From: Bryobacterales bacterium | GTDB lineage: Bacteria; Acidobacteriota; Terriglobia; Bryobacterales; Bryobacteraceae | Assembly: GCA_027452065.1 (NCBI GenBank) | Contig: DAIDHC010000010.1 | Location: 1-64,000, forward strand | Reading direction: 5' to 3' | DNA: 64,000 nucleotides | In this document: piece by piece, positions 27,246-37,072 of the stretch | Numbering within the stretch: position 1 is the stretch's first letter | How the letters are laid out: every line of letters begins with the position of its first letter | Program-made: the position numbers and the translations under genes | Notes under the pieces: generated by a model | Databases searched by the model: none | The model's input: the letters and a program-made list of their open reading frames with translations, nothing else | What the model was told of the DNA's origin: nothing

Positions 27246-29468
27246 TTGACTGCTAAAGGGATCACGTCACGAGTGCTGCGTCGCGCCAAACCGAATCCTG
27301 AAGGTGCTCAGTCGGCTCGCGGCCTCGCGACCCTGCTGACAAGGCGCCAGGCGTTCGTCCTGCCCGCCCTCGGGTATGCTCAGACTCGGTTCCCGGGCGT
27401 CGGCTATCGAAACTATCCGGCCTGTCTGCCCGCCTATCTGGCTGAACTTGCGGCCGCGGCGCGGGAAAAGCGCGACGGCCAACTCGCACGGCTGACTTCG
27501 AGGGAAGCAATCGCCCAAAGACAGTCCTGGGCCCGGAGGACGCTCATCGACCTCATCGGTGGACTTCCCGAGCGCACCGCGCTCAACGCCCGAACGCTCG
27601 GCTCGTTGGATCGGGAACAGTACCGCGTCGAAAAGGTCGTTTATGAGAGCCGCCCGGGCTTCCGCGTTTCGGCGAATCTTTACGTTCCCAAGCACGGACA
27701 CGCTCCGTACCCGGGCGTCTTGTTCCAGCTCGGACACGGTCTGAACGGAAAGGCCTACGCCAGCTATCAGGCGGCCTGCCAGGGCCTGGTGCAACTGGGA
27801 TTCGTGGTGTTGTCCTTCGATCCGATGGGCCAGGGCGAGAGAATCTACTACCCGGAACCGGATGGCCTGCACTCCCGGCTGCGCGATGCCGATCTGGAGC
27901 ACACGGTCCCAGGCCGCCAGATGGTTCTCGTCGGGACAACCTGCACGCAGTTTCAGTTGTGGGATGCGATCCGCAGTCTGGATTATCTGGCTGGGCACCC
28001 ACTGGTGAATCCGCGGCGGCTGGCCTCCGCCGGACAATCCGGAGGCGCGACTCTCACCATGTTGCTTGCCGCGGTGGAAGATCGGCTCCATTGCGCCGCC
28101 GAGTTCAGCGGCAACACCGAGAACGTGGCCTGTCCGGATTTCCTTCCGCCCGGAGCCGTCGATGACGCCGAGCAGAACCTGCTGGGTTCGGGACCAGCGG
28201 GCTTCGATCGCTGGGATCTGTTTTATCCTTTCGCTCCGAAACCAATGTTGATTTCGATCAGCGACAAGGACAGTTTCGGAACATATTCGCCGAATTACGT
28301 GAAGGATTCGTGGCGTGAGTACCAGCGTCTGGTGGCCGTCTACCGCGCCCTGGGCGCTGCCGGCAACCTGGCCTGGACGGAGACGCCGCTGCCACACGGG
28401 CTGTCCTATGACAGCCGCCTGCAGCTTTACAACTGGCTCCGCCTTCATCTGCTGGGTCAGACGGAGCCGATTCAGCAGGAGCCGCCCATCGTCCTCGAGG
28501 CCGAGGAACAACTCTTCGTCTCCGATAGCGGGAATCTGGTCCGGTCGTTCGGCGGCGAGACTCCGTTCACCTTGACACGAAAACTCGCCGTGGAGCGGAA
28601 AAGCCCGGCTCGTCCCGTTCCCCTGGAACAGCTATTGAAGCTCGATCGGCCGCGCCGCGAGCCGGCTTCCGTCCTGCGGCGCGTGAACTCAGCGGGCCAA
28701 ATCAGCATCGAGGCGCTCGACATTCCGTCGGCGCTCTCGGTCGGGTTGCCGGCGTGGTTATTTCGAGGCCCCGAATCGAGGCCGGACGCCCCCGTTGTTC
28801 TGGTTCTGAATCCGCGCGGCCGCAACGCGGCCTGGCATGAAGGGGAACTCTGTCAGGCGCTGGCCGGGCGCGGGTTCATCGTGTGCGCGGCCGACGTGAG
28901 AGGCATCGGAGATCTGACTCCGCAGGTCAGCCCGGGAGCCCCGGGATACGCGATCTCGCATGAACGGGAAGAAGACTACGCATGGTCGTCGCTGATTCTC
29001 GGGCGCCCTCTGGCGGGCCAGCGGGTGACGGACATTCTCGCCGTCGTCGGTGCGCTTCGGAAGATGACGGGCGCCTCGCGCCCTGTGGCCATCGCGGCCT
29101 TGGGTGCATTGACGGTGCCGGCGCTTTTTTCCGCCGCCGTCGATCCCTCCATTGCCTCGCTGTACCTGGCCGGCGGGTTGGCTTCGTTTCGCAGCGTGGT
29201 CGATGACATGGATTATGAGCACCCCTTCGCGAATTTTGTGCCGCGGCTTCTGGCTCATACCGACCTGCCGAAAATTGTAGAAGAGCTCGTCCCGCGCCGG
29301 GTTCTCATTGCCGGCCCCATAGACGGCCGGGGTGCGACAATAGCCGGGGAGAACGCCCGGGAAATCTACCGGGCGGCGCTGGCCCACGGGCACCTCATCA
29401 TCCACGAGACGGCCCGCTGGAGTGACCAGGCCTTGACGGATTGGCTGGCTCAACCAAAGCAGGCCTGA
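27246..29468 (+). CDS. double alpha/beta-hydrolase (acetyl-xylan-esterase-like)
   Basis: 740 aa; LSFDPMGQGERIYYPE, ASAGQSGGATLTMLL nucleophile elbow, PHGLSYDSR; second hydrolase-like half. TTG start uncertain, no clear RBS. Confidence 0.82.
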   Translation: MTAKGITSRVLRRAKPNPEGAQSARGLATLLTRRQAFVLPALGYAQTRFPGVGYRNYPACLPAYLAELAAAAREKRDGQLARLTSREAIAQRQSWARRTLIDLIGGLPERTALNARTLGSLDREQYRVEKVVYESRPGFRVSANLYVPKHGHAPYPGVLFQLGHGLNGKAYASYQAACQGLVQLGFVVLSFDPMGQGERIYYPEPDGLHSRLRDADLEHTVPGRQMVLVGTTCTQFQLWDAIRSLDYLAGHPLVNPRRLASAGQSGGATLTMLLAAVEDRLHCAAEFSGNTENVACPDFLPPGAVDDAEQNLLGSGPAGFDRWDLFYPFAPKPMLISISDKDSFGTYSPNYVKDSWREYQRLVAVYRALGAAGNLAWTETPLPHGLSYDSRLQLYNWLRLHLLGQTEPIQQEPPIVLEAEEQLFVSDSGNLVRSFGGETPFTLTRKLAVERKSPARPVPLEQLLKLDRPRREPASVLRRVNSAGQISIEALDIPSALSVGLPAWLFRGPESRPDAPVVLVLNPRGRNAAWHEGELCQALAGRGFIVCAADVRGIGDLTPQVSPGAPGYAISHEREEDYAWSSLILGRPLAGQRVTDILAVVGALRKMTGASRPVAIAALGALTVPALFSAAVDPSIASLYLAGGLASFRSVVDDMDYEHPFANFVPRLLAHTDLPKIVEELVPRRVLIAGPIDGRGATIAGENAREIYRAALAHGHLIIHETARWSDQALTDWLAQPKQA

Positions 29469-29485
29469 CAGGATTTTTATCTTAT

Positions 29486-30289
29486 ATGGACGACAACGGA
29501 AAAATGGAACACTACACGTATGGCAAAGCCTCCGTTCAGGTTTTTGCCAATGCCGATGCGCTGGGAGAGGCCGCGGCGAAAGAGGCGGCTCAAATCATTG
29601 CCGCCGCAATTGCCCGGAACGGACGGGCGAGGATCATTGTTGCCACCGGCAATTCCCAACTGGCTCTCGTCGGCGCCCTCGTGCGGCGGACCGATGTCGA
29701 CTGGAAATCGGTGGACTTGTTCCATATGGATGAGTACGTCGGAATTTCTCGGGATCATCCCTCCAGCTTTCGTTACTGGATCCGAACGCGGCTGGCCGAG
29801 AAGGTTCATCCGCGCCGTGTGCACTACATCGAGGGCGACGCCGCCGACGTCGAGGCGGAAATCGCACGCTACGCCGGCCTGCTCACCGCCGAGGCCAACG
29901 ATCTGGCGTTTGTGGGCTTTGGCGAGAACGGGCACATCGCCTTCAATGATCCGCCGGTCGCCGATTTTGAGGACCCGGCTATGGTGAAGCGAGTGACGCT
30001 CGACGAGGCCTGCCGCCGGCAGCAGGCCGGCGAAGGCCACTTCCCCACCATCGCCTCCGTTCCCCGCGAGGCGATCACGTTGACCTGCCCGGGACTGTTC
30101 CGCGCCGCCACCTGGGTATGCTCGGTGCCCGAGGCGCGAAAGGCCGAGGCGGTGTTCAATGCCCTGGAGGGACCAATCACCAGCGCTTGCCCGGCCTCGC
30201 TGGTTCGCCGCCACCCGCACGCTTCGGTTTATTTAGACACCGGATCGGCCGGGCTTTTGCCGGCGTTCGCTTCCGGTAAGGTGGGGTGA
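29486..30289 (+). CDS. glucosamine-6-phosphate deaminase-like (NagB/6PGL family)
   Basis: DLFHMDEYVGISRDHPSSFRYWI, LAFVGFGENGHIAFNDPP, FPTIASVPREAITLT. Confidence 0.88.
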   Translation: MDDNGKMEHYTYGKASVQVFANADALGEAAAKEAAQIIAAAIARNGRARIIVATGNSQLALVGALVRRTDVDWKSVDLFHMDEYVGISRDHPSSFRYWIRTRLAEKVHPRRVHYIEGDAADVEAEIARYAGLLTAEANDLAFVGFGENGHIAFNDPPVADFEDPAMVKRVTLDEACRRQQAGEGHFPTIASVPREAITLTCPGLFRAATWVCSVPEARKAEAVFNALEGPITSACPASLVRRHPHASVYLDTGSAGLLPAFASGKVG

Positions 30290-30296
30290 TGTTGCC

Positions 30297-31382
30297 ATGG
30301 CCGACAAGGTGAGAAAAAAGCCCTCCTTCCAGAACGTCGCCACGCTGGCGGGCGTCAGCATGGCCACCGTGTCGCGGGTGGCGCGCGGGCAGATGAACGT
30401 CGATCCCGCGATTCGCGCGCGCGTTCGCAAGGCGGCTGCCGAGTTGGGACTCAACCTGGAGGAGAGGCGGAAAGAAAAATCCACCATCATCGCCTTCATG
30501 CTGTCTAACCGCGACCTGCTCCACAGTTTTCAGGCGCGCGTTTTGCTCGGGGCCGAGGCATATTGCGCCTCTCAGAATCTCGAGCTCCTGTTCATGTCGC
30601 ACCGCTATTCCCCGACCGTGCCTCCCAACGAAATTCATCTTCCCCAGATCCTGAGCCAGCGGACGATCGTGCGGGCGGTGATTCTGGGCGGCACCAACTC
30701 GGCCAACATGCTGGCCGCGCTGCGCGAGCGGGAAATCCCCTTTGCCGTTCTCGGCAACAACGTGTTCGGCCAGTGGTCGCCTGCCGAATACGACGCTGTC
30801 TATTCCGACGACGTGCAGGGCGCTTTCGATCTCACCTCCCAGCTCATCGCCGACGGCCACCGCGATATCTGGTTTATCGGAGACACGGAGTTTCCCTGGT
30901 ACGCGCGTTGCGCGCAGGGCTATCGCGACCGGATGCTTCACTCCGGCCTTCAACCCCGCCTGAGCGAGCTTCATTCGCAGGACCGGGATCTTGGCTATCT
31001 GGCGATGCGGTCAATCCTCTCCCGGCGCGAGCCGGTCACGGCGGTCTTCGCCGGTTCCGACCAGATCGCACGGGGCGTTTACGAAGTGTTGCGGCAATCG
31101 GGACTCAGCGTGCCGGATGACATCTGCGTGGCCGGCTTCAACGACAGCGAGGCGATGCTGATGGACCCTCCGCTGACCAGCGTGGCCGAATTTCCGGAAG
31201 AGCTCGGAAGATATCTCGCCGAGTTTGTCTTCAAGCGCGTACGCGAGCCGGATCTGCCGCCCCAGCAGATCACCATCCCCACCAAAGTGATTGTTCGCGG
31301 ATCGACGCGCCTGGTCGCACCTCGCCTACAGGAGTCGGAGGGGCCGGGCGCCTCCGTTCGTACCGGAATCAATGAAAGTTGA
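30297..31382 (+). CDS. LacI-family transcriptional regulator (paralog of 9576..10652)
   Basis: SFQNVATLAGVSMATVSRVARGQMNVDPAIRARVRKAAAELG; shares HxxIWFIGDTxxPWY with the first LacI. Confidence 0.92.
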   Translation: MADKVRKKPSFQNVATLAGVSMATVSRVARGQMNVDPAIRARVRKAAAELGLNLEERRKEKSTIIAFMLSNRDLLHSFQARVLLGAEAYCASQNLELLFMSHRYSPTVPPNEIHLPQILSQRTIVRAVILGGTNSANMLAALREREIPFAVLGNNVFGQWSPAEYDAVYSDDVQGAFDLTSQLIADGHRDIWFIGDTEFPWYARCAQGYRDRMLHSGLQPRLSELHSQDRDLGYLAMRSILSRREPVTAVFAGSDQIARGVYEVLRQSGLSVPDDICVAGFNDSEAMLMDPPLTSVAEFPEELGRYLAEFVFKRVREPDLPPQQITIPTKVIVRGSTRLVAPRLQESEGPGASVRTGINES

Positions 31383-31424
31383 GCCGGCTGGATCCGGCGA
31401 TTATCAACCAGGAGAACGGTATTC

Positions 31425-32429
31425 ATGCACTCGATTTTTCTCAAAAACAGGATGGGGAATCTGGGGCGCCTTGCCGGCGCGGCTTGTCTGTGTTCGGCGC
31501 TCGGGGCCGGTCCGGTTCAATTGCATCGCGGCACGGACCGCATTGACGTATCGGTGGATGGGAAGCCCTTCACGACGTACATTTATGGCCCCGCGACCGC
31601 GAAGCCTTACCTGATGCCGCTGCGTACTGCGAGCGGCGTGATCGTCACCAGAAATTTCCCGATCGGCAACGACGCCTCTACCGAGAGCCCCAGGACACCC
31701 GGCTTCGAACCGCACCAGCGCCCGCTCTATTTCGCTCATGGAAACGTCGACGGCCTGGATTTCTGGGAAGAGCCGGTGTTCGACAAATACTACACTGACC
31801 ACGGACACCAGGCCTATGGCCTCATGGTGCTCGACAAAATCGAAGAGGTCAAGGAATCAGGAGACGCGGGAGTCATCCGGGCGCGGTTTCGCCTGGAGGA
31901 TCCGAGCGGCCGCACCATTGCCGAGGAGATTCAAAGTTATCGCTTCCAGGGGACGGCCGGCACTCGAATCGTCGACTGCGAGTTCACCATTCATGCCACC
32001 AACGGGCCGGTTGTTTTCGGAGACACGAAAGAGGGAACGTTCGGCATTCGCCTGGCGCCGGAATTGAGCGCGCCCCACGACCACATGACCAATTCCAACG
32101 GCGCGCAAGGGGAAAAGGCGATCTGGGGCAAACCGGCCAACTGGGTGAATTATTCCGGCACCATCGGCGGGAAGCCCTTGGGCATTGCCGTCTTCGACCA
32201 TCCAACGAGTTTTCACCACCCCACCACCTGGCATGCCCGCGCCTACGGATTGTTCGCCGCAAATCCGTTCGGACTTCGCGAATTCAGCAAAGACCCGAAC
32301 AAGGACGGAAGCTGGACGGTGCCCGAGGGCGAGTCGCTGAAGTTCCGCTACCGGGTCCTGATCTACGATGGCTCCTTTGACCCCTCGCGGATCGAAAAAG
32401 ATTACCAGCAATATGCCGCTACCAACTGA
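31425..32429 (+). CDS. PmoA-like (DUF6807) family protein
   Basis: RIDVSVDGKPFTTYIYGPATAKPYLMPLRTASGVIVTRNFP, HQRPLYFAHGNVDGLDFW, WARAYGLF-like C-terminus (WHARAYGLFAANPFG). Confidence 0.8.
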   Translation: MHSIFLKNRMGNLGRLAGAACLCSALGAGPVQLHRGTDRIDVSVDGKPFTTYIYGPATAKPYLMPLRTASGVIVTRNFPIGNDASTESPRTPGFEPHQRPLYFAHGNVDGLDFWEEPVFDKYYTDHGHQAYGLMVLDKIEEVKESGDAGVIRARFRLEDPSGRTIAEEIQSYRFQGTAGTRIVDCEFTIHATNGPVVFGDTKEGTFGIRLAPELSAPHDHMTNSNGAQGEKAIWGKPANWVNYSGTIGGKPLGIAVFDHPTSFHHPTTWHARAYGLFAANPFGLREFSKDPNKDGSWTVPEGESLKFRYRVLIYDGSFDPSRIEKDYQQYAATN

Positions 32430-33675
32430 GGTGTCCGCCCCGCCGGTCGCCTCGTTGCTGGTTCGCCGCCGATGGTGGATCGTCTGGACGCTGTTTGGCT
32501 CGACGCTGATCAACTATGTCAATCGCCAGACGCTGTCCGTGCTGGCGCCGGTCATTTCGAAGGACCTGCATCTGTCGCACAGCGCGCTGTCGCAGATTTT
32601 CGGTTCGTTTCAACTCTCCTACGGCATCACCTGGCTGTTGGGCGGCATGTTCCTCGACCTGGTCGGCACCCGATTCGGTCTCTCCTTCGCCGTGATCTGG
32701 TGGTCCCTCGTCAGCGGTTTGACCAGCTTCGTCAACTCCGCCGCTTCCTTCAGCGCGCTCCGATTTCTGCTCGGCATCGGCGAGGCGTTCAACTGGCCCG
32801 GCGCCAGCAAGGCCGTGGCTGAGTGTTTTCCTCCCCAGGAGCGTAGCCTTGCCGTGGCGATTTTTGACAGCGGATCAAGCGTGGGCGGTGCACTGGCCGC
32901 GCTCTGCATTCCCTTCATCTCCATCCGCTTCGGATGGCGGGCGGCGTTCGTGTTCTCCGGGTTGCTCGGCATTGTTTGGCTGGCCGTATGGCTTGCCGTA
33001 TACCCCCGTAACAGCGCCGCTGCCGCACGGCCCGAGGGATTTGTGCGGACCTACTTCCGCGGCTGGGGTCCGCTCTGCAAGCGACCCGAGACGTGGGCCA
33101 TCGTCATCGGACGTTCGTTAAGCGATCCGGTCTGGTGGTTCTACGTGTTCTGGCTGCCGCAGTATCTCAGCGACGCCCGCGGATTCAGCCTGAAGCAGAT
33201 CGCTTTCTTCGCCTGGATCCCTTTCATCGCCGCCGATCTGGGCAACTTCGCCGGCGGCCTGGGCTCCCGGGCGCTGGTGGCGAGAGGAATGCCGGTGTTG
33301 CGCGCCCGCAAGCTGGTCTGCGTAGCCAGCGCCATCCCCATGCTGTCGGCCATTCCCGCCTCGCTCGCCGCCACTCCCTTTGCTGCGCTGGCCCTCATTT
33401 GTGTCGCGTTATTCGGATTCGCCAGTTTCTCGACCATGGCGCTTACGCTGCCCTCGGATTTGTTTTCCCCCGACGTGGTCGCTTCGATCACCGGCCTGAG
33501 TGGTTTGGGAGCCGGTCTTGCGGGGACTGCGTTCACTCTCGTGGTCGGCCGGCTTGTGGACCGGTTCTCGTATACTCCGGCGTTCTTCGTGGCCGCTCTT
33601 TTGCCCGTGTTCGCGACGGCGGCGATCCTGTTTCTGATCCGCCCGGGAACCGAACCGGTCCCTTACACGGCGTAG
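32413..33675 (+). CDS. MFS transporter
   Basis: INYVNRQTLSVLAPVISKDL, SYGITWLLGGMFLDLVGTRFGLS; 12-TM-like pattern. ATG at 32413 overlaps the previous stop by 17 nt. Confidence 0.9.
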   Translation: MPLPTEVSAPPVASLLVRRRWWIVWTLFGSTLINYVNRQTLSVLAPVISKDLHLSHSALSQIFGSFQLSYGITWLLGGMFLDLVGTRFGLSFAVIWWSLVSGLTSFVNSAASFSALRFLLGIGEAFNWPGASKAVAECFPPQERSLAVAIFDSGSSVGGALAALCIPFISIRFGWRAAFVFSGLLGIVWLAVWLAVYPRNSAAAARPEGFVRTYFRGWGPLCKRPETWAIVIGRSLSDPVWWFYVFWLPQYLSDARGFSLKQIAFFAWIPFIAADLGNFAGGLGSRALVARGMPVLRARKLVCVASAIPMLSAIPASLAATPFAALALICVALFGFASFSTMALTLPSDLFSPDVVASITGLSGLGAGLAGTAFTLVVGRLVDRFSYTPAFFVAALLPVFATAAILFLIRPGTEPVPYTA

Positions 33676-33692
33676 ATGCTCTCCGGCTGAGC

Positions 33693-35840
33693 TCAGGCTG
33701 ACAATCGCGAAATCAATTCCTCTGCCGTCCAGCCCGGGCTTTCCAGAATGGACAGCGTGCCCGAGGCGTGCGCTGCCGCGTAAATGCCTTGGAGCTTACC
33801 GGCGGGCACCCGCTCACCCGCCCCGTCCACCGTTCCCGCCATAATCAGGCGGCGCGGAGCAAGGCTCGATGCGATTGCGGGCAGGTCAGTGTGCTTGAGC
33901 AGGTTGGGTACGAAGTTGGCGAACGGGTGATCGTAAATCTCGGTCTCCATCAGGTTTTGAAACGACACCAGACCTCCGGCCAGATACAGGCGCTCAATCT
34001 TCGGCTCGATCGCTGCCGCGAACAGCGCCGGCACGGTGAGCTTACCCGCGGCCGCGAGATACACGGGCCGGCCGGCGGTCACTGGATAGCGGCGCAGAGC
34101 GGCGACCAGCGCGAGGATGTCGACGGCGCGCTGCCCCGCCAGCGGTTTGCCCAGAATCAGAGAACCCCAGGCGAAGTTCTCTTCCTGCTGGTGCCATGCC
34201 GCGTACCCCGCCATGCCCGGGCTGAATTCGGGGGTCGAAACGCCCACGCCGCGGATGTCGGCGGCGCAGATGATGGGCGAATCCTCCGGCAGCACCTGAT
34301 CGACCTCGGGATGAAACCAGAGCCTGGTCGACTCGCTGTCGTCCAGCACGAGCAGCACCGGTTTGTCTCGCGCGGTCTTGTCGGGAACCAGCAGGAACGC
34401 GGGCACCGACACCTCGGGCGCCGAGGCAACTTCCAGAACCTCCACTCGAATGTTGCGGCATCGCGTTTCTCCGATCCGCCGGGCCGTGGCCTTCGCCGGC
34501 AACGAACTCAGTTTCAGTAGCGATTCGATGCGCGCCGGCTCGGAACGAGTCTTCCGCGCTTGAAGGAGCGAGAACGGCGTTTCGCTGCCCAGCGAGCGCA
34601 CCACGCTGCCGGATTCGGTTGCCCACAATGTTTGCTCCGGCTCCGGGCTGACCGGCGGCTCCGCCGTCACCGCCGGCGCACCTGGCTTCAACCACCGTGT
34701 GAACCAGTTGTAGAACAGAAGCCGGCTGTCGTAGGCGAGCGCGTGGGGAAGCGGCGTATCGGCCCAGGAAAGCCGCTCCGGATGACTCAGCCGCTGATAA
34801 ATGGCCTTGAGTTTCTGATATTCCTCCCAGCCGTTGCGAATGTATTGGGACGAGTAGGTGGCCAGAAAGTCCCGATCGCTCGGCAGGATCAGCATGGGTT
34901 TGGGCGCGAAGGGATAGAAAAGATCCCAGCGATCGAACCCCACCGGCCCGGAATCGACGAAGTTCTGCTCGGCGTCGTCGACGGCGCCGGGCGGCAGGAA
35001 TGGTGCGGCGGCAACGTTTTCCGCATTCCCCATACACACCGCCGCTGCCGAGAGCCGTTCGTCGGCCGCCGCCAGCAGCATTGTGAGGGTGCCGCCTCCC
35101 GAATGGCCGACGGAGGCGACTCGCTTGGCATCGACCACCGGCAGCGAAACGAGGTAATCGAGGCTGCGGATCGCGTCCCAAAGCTGAAACCGCGTGGCCG
35201 TTTCGCCGACAAGCAGGAGTTGCTTGCCCGGCGTGGTGTGCTCGGAATCCGGATCCGGCAGGCGGCTTTTCAATCCGGAAGAGTCGGGGTAGTTGATCCG
35301 CTCGCCTTGCCCCATCGGATCGAACGCCAGAACGACGAAGCCCAACTGCGCCAATCCCTGGCAGAAGCGTTGGTAACTGGTGTAGGCTTTGCCTTCCCAA
35401 TAATGTCCGCTCTGAAACAGGACTGCCGGAAACGGCCCACGCCCCGCCTGGGGGATGTATAAATTCGCGGAAACGAACATTTTGGGGCGGCTCTCGTATA
35501 GCACCCGATCCACCCGATAGTTGGATCGCTCAAAGCTCCCGGTTACGCGGGCGCCGAGCGGGCTATCATCGGGCTTGCCTCCGATGAGATTCCAAAGGGT
35601 TTTGCGAGCCCACGCCTGGCGCTCCCCGATCGCGGCCGGCGAGGTAAGCCGGGCAAGCGCTTCGGCCCGCTGCCGTGCCGCGGCCGCCGCAAGCCCGGAA
35701 AGGTAGTCGGGCAGGCAGCGGAAGTAGGGTCTAAACTGAGTTCCCGGGAAGGTGGACCTATCGCTCGCCTCCTGGGGCCTCGCCGCTGTGCCGGAGATCG
35801 CGCAGAGGAGCGCGGATTGGAATAATTCTCGACGTTTCAT
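33693..35840 (-). CDS. double alpha/beta-hydrolase (acetyl-xylan-esterase-like), paralog of 27246..29468
   Basis: 715 aa; VLAFDPMGQGERINYPD, VGHSGGGTLTMLL, PHALAYDSR; colinear with the 27246 ORF. Confidence 0.85.
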   Translation of the reverse strand: MKRRELFQSALLCAISGTAARPQEASDRSTFPGTQFRPYFRCLPDYLSGLAAAAARQRAEALARLTSPAAIGERQAWARKTLWNLIGGKPDDSPLGARVTGSFERSNYRVDRVLYESRPKMFVSANLYIPQAGRGPFPAVLFQSGHYWEGKAYTSYQRFCQGLAQLGFVVLAFDPMGQGERINYPDSSGLKSRLPDPDSEHTTPGKQLLLVGETATRFQLWDAIRSLDYLVSLPVVDAKRVASVGHSGGGTLTMLLAAADERLSAAAVCMGNAENVAAAPFLPPGAVDDAEQNFVDSGPVGFDRWDLFYPFAPKPMLILPSDRDFLATYSSQYIRNGWEEYQKLKAIYQRLSHPERLSWADTPLPHALAYDSRLLFYNWFTRWLKPGAPAVTAEPPVSPEPEQTLWATESGSVVRSLGSETPFSLLQARKTRSEPARIESLLKLSSLPAKATARRIGETRCRNIRVEVLEVASAPEVSVPAFLLVPDKTARDKPVLLVLDDSESTRLWFHPEVDQVLPEDSPIICAADIRGVGVSTPEFSPGMAGYAAWHQQEENFAWGSLILGKPLAGQRAVDILALVAALRRYPVTAGRPVYLAAAGKLTVPALFAAAIEPKIERLYLAGGLVSFQNLMETEIYDHPFANFVPNLLKHTDLPAIASSLAPRRLIMAGTVDGAGERVPAGKLQGIYAAAHASGTLSILESPGWTAEELISRLSA

Positions 35841-35876
35841 TTGGTTGAGGCCCGGACTAGAGGATTTTCATATGTA

Positions 35877-35897
35877 GTGAAACATGATCTGTTTCAC
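35877..35897. promoter_or_regulatory. 21 bp inverted repeat, candidate operator
   Basis: GTGAAACA-TGATC-TGTTTCAC: perfect 8 bp arms in a divergent intergenic region. Confidence 0.6.
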
Positions 35898-36074
35898 AGT
35901 GTCAAGAAATATTACTTGAAAGTGACTCATCTGATGCTAGCGGCGACTGATTACTTTCTTGACCTCGAATCCCGAATGTGATTCACTAGTTGAAATGCAG
36001 CGGCCGAAGCGGGCGAGGGAAAACCCCGCACACGGTCACGTCCAGAGGAGCGGGTCCGATCGGGAGGGGGTCTT

Positions 36075-37013
36075 GTGAGCACATCTCGCAGGGATGTCTT
36101 GAAAGGTCTGCCGCTGTTCGCCCTTTGCCCGGCCGTGACCGCCGCCCCGGACGCACCTCGCGCTCCCGCGGCTGATTTCCCGTCCGAGGTGACCGAGCGC
36201 CTCGCGGTTACATCGTGGCCTTTTCGAGCCCTCATCGACGCTCCGTCCAACCATTACTTCGACAAAACGAAGCCAGGCATGGACCTGAAGGAATTTCCGG
36301 CGATGGTGGCCCGGCGATTTGGCGTCCACAAGATCAATCCTTTGACCAGCCACTTCCGGTCGCTCGATCCGGCTTACGTGGATGCGTTCCGCCAGGCTGT
36401 CGAGAAAGCGGGCTCGTCGGTGGTGGACCTTGGCTTGGGCGGCGGCAACTTTTATGACGCTGACGAAACTAAACGGCGCGACGCCGTCGCGCGGGGCCGG
36501 CAGGGAATCGATATTGCGGTCGCCGTCGGCTCTCCCAGCGTACGGCAGCATGTTTCCGGGCCCCGAAATGCAACCCCCGACGTGACGCGCGCCGCGGAGA
36601 GCCTGGGCGAGCTCGCCGCCTATGGAGCCAAGCGAGGCGTCGTCGTGAACCTGGAGAACGACGATCCCGTCGCCGAAGACCCCTTCTTTCTGGTGAACGT
36701 CATCGAAAAGGTGAGCAGCCCGTTTCTGCGCGGCTTGCCGGATTTCGGGAACTCGTTGAATCACTATGATGCCGCTCGGAACGAGCAGGCGGTCGCCGCG
36801 ATGTTCCGGCACGTCTATAACATGTGTCACGTGAAGGATTCGGTCCAGTCCGCAAGCGGCGCCCGGGTCGAGGTCGACCTGCCGGCCATGTTTCGGATTG
36901 CGAAAGCGAGCATGTACAAGGGATATTTTTCGATGGAGTTTGATACGGCCGGAGGCGAGCCCTTTCGCGGTACCGAAAGGCTGCTCGAGTTGACGCGAAA
37001 GTATCTGGCCTGA
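36075..37013 (+). CDS. TIM-barrel sugar phosphate isomerase/epimerase-like protein with Tat-like leader
   Basis: STSRRDVLKGLPLFALCPAVTAA leader; AP-endonuclease-2-like pattern (VVNLENDDP, NMCHVKDS, GYFSMEFD). GTG start with GGGAGGGGG upstream. Confidence 0.8.
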   Translation: MSTSRRDVLKGLPLFALCPAVTAAPDAPRAPAADFPSEVTERLAVTSWPFRALIDAPSNHYFDKTKPGMDLKEFPAMVARRFGVHKINPLTSHFRSLDPAYVDAFRQAVEKAGSSVVDLGLGGGNFYDADETKRRDAVARGRQGIDIAVAVGSPSVRQHVSGPRNATPDVTRAAESLGELAAYGAKRGVVVNLENDDPVAEDPFFLVNVIEKVSSPFLRGLPDFGNSLNHYDAARNEQAVAAMFRHVYNMCHVKDSVQSASGARVEVDLPAMFRIAKASMYKGYFSMEFDTAGGEPFRGTERLLELTRKYLA

Positions 37014-37072
37014 AGAGCGCGAGCCGCGAAGCGGTTCGGCCGCGGTGAGAAGACGGAACAAGGAGAGTTGCG

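Noticed and set aside
33676-33720. GCTGAGCTCAGGC palindrome between MFS and hydrolase genes as a bidirectional terminator
   Set aside because: Short stem with no T-run on either strand; not enough support.
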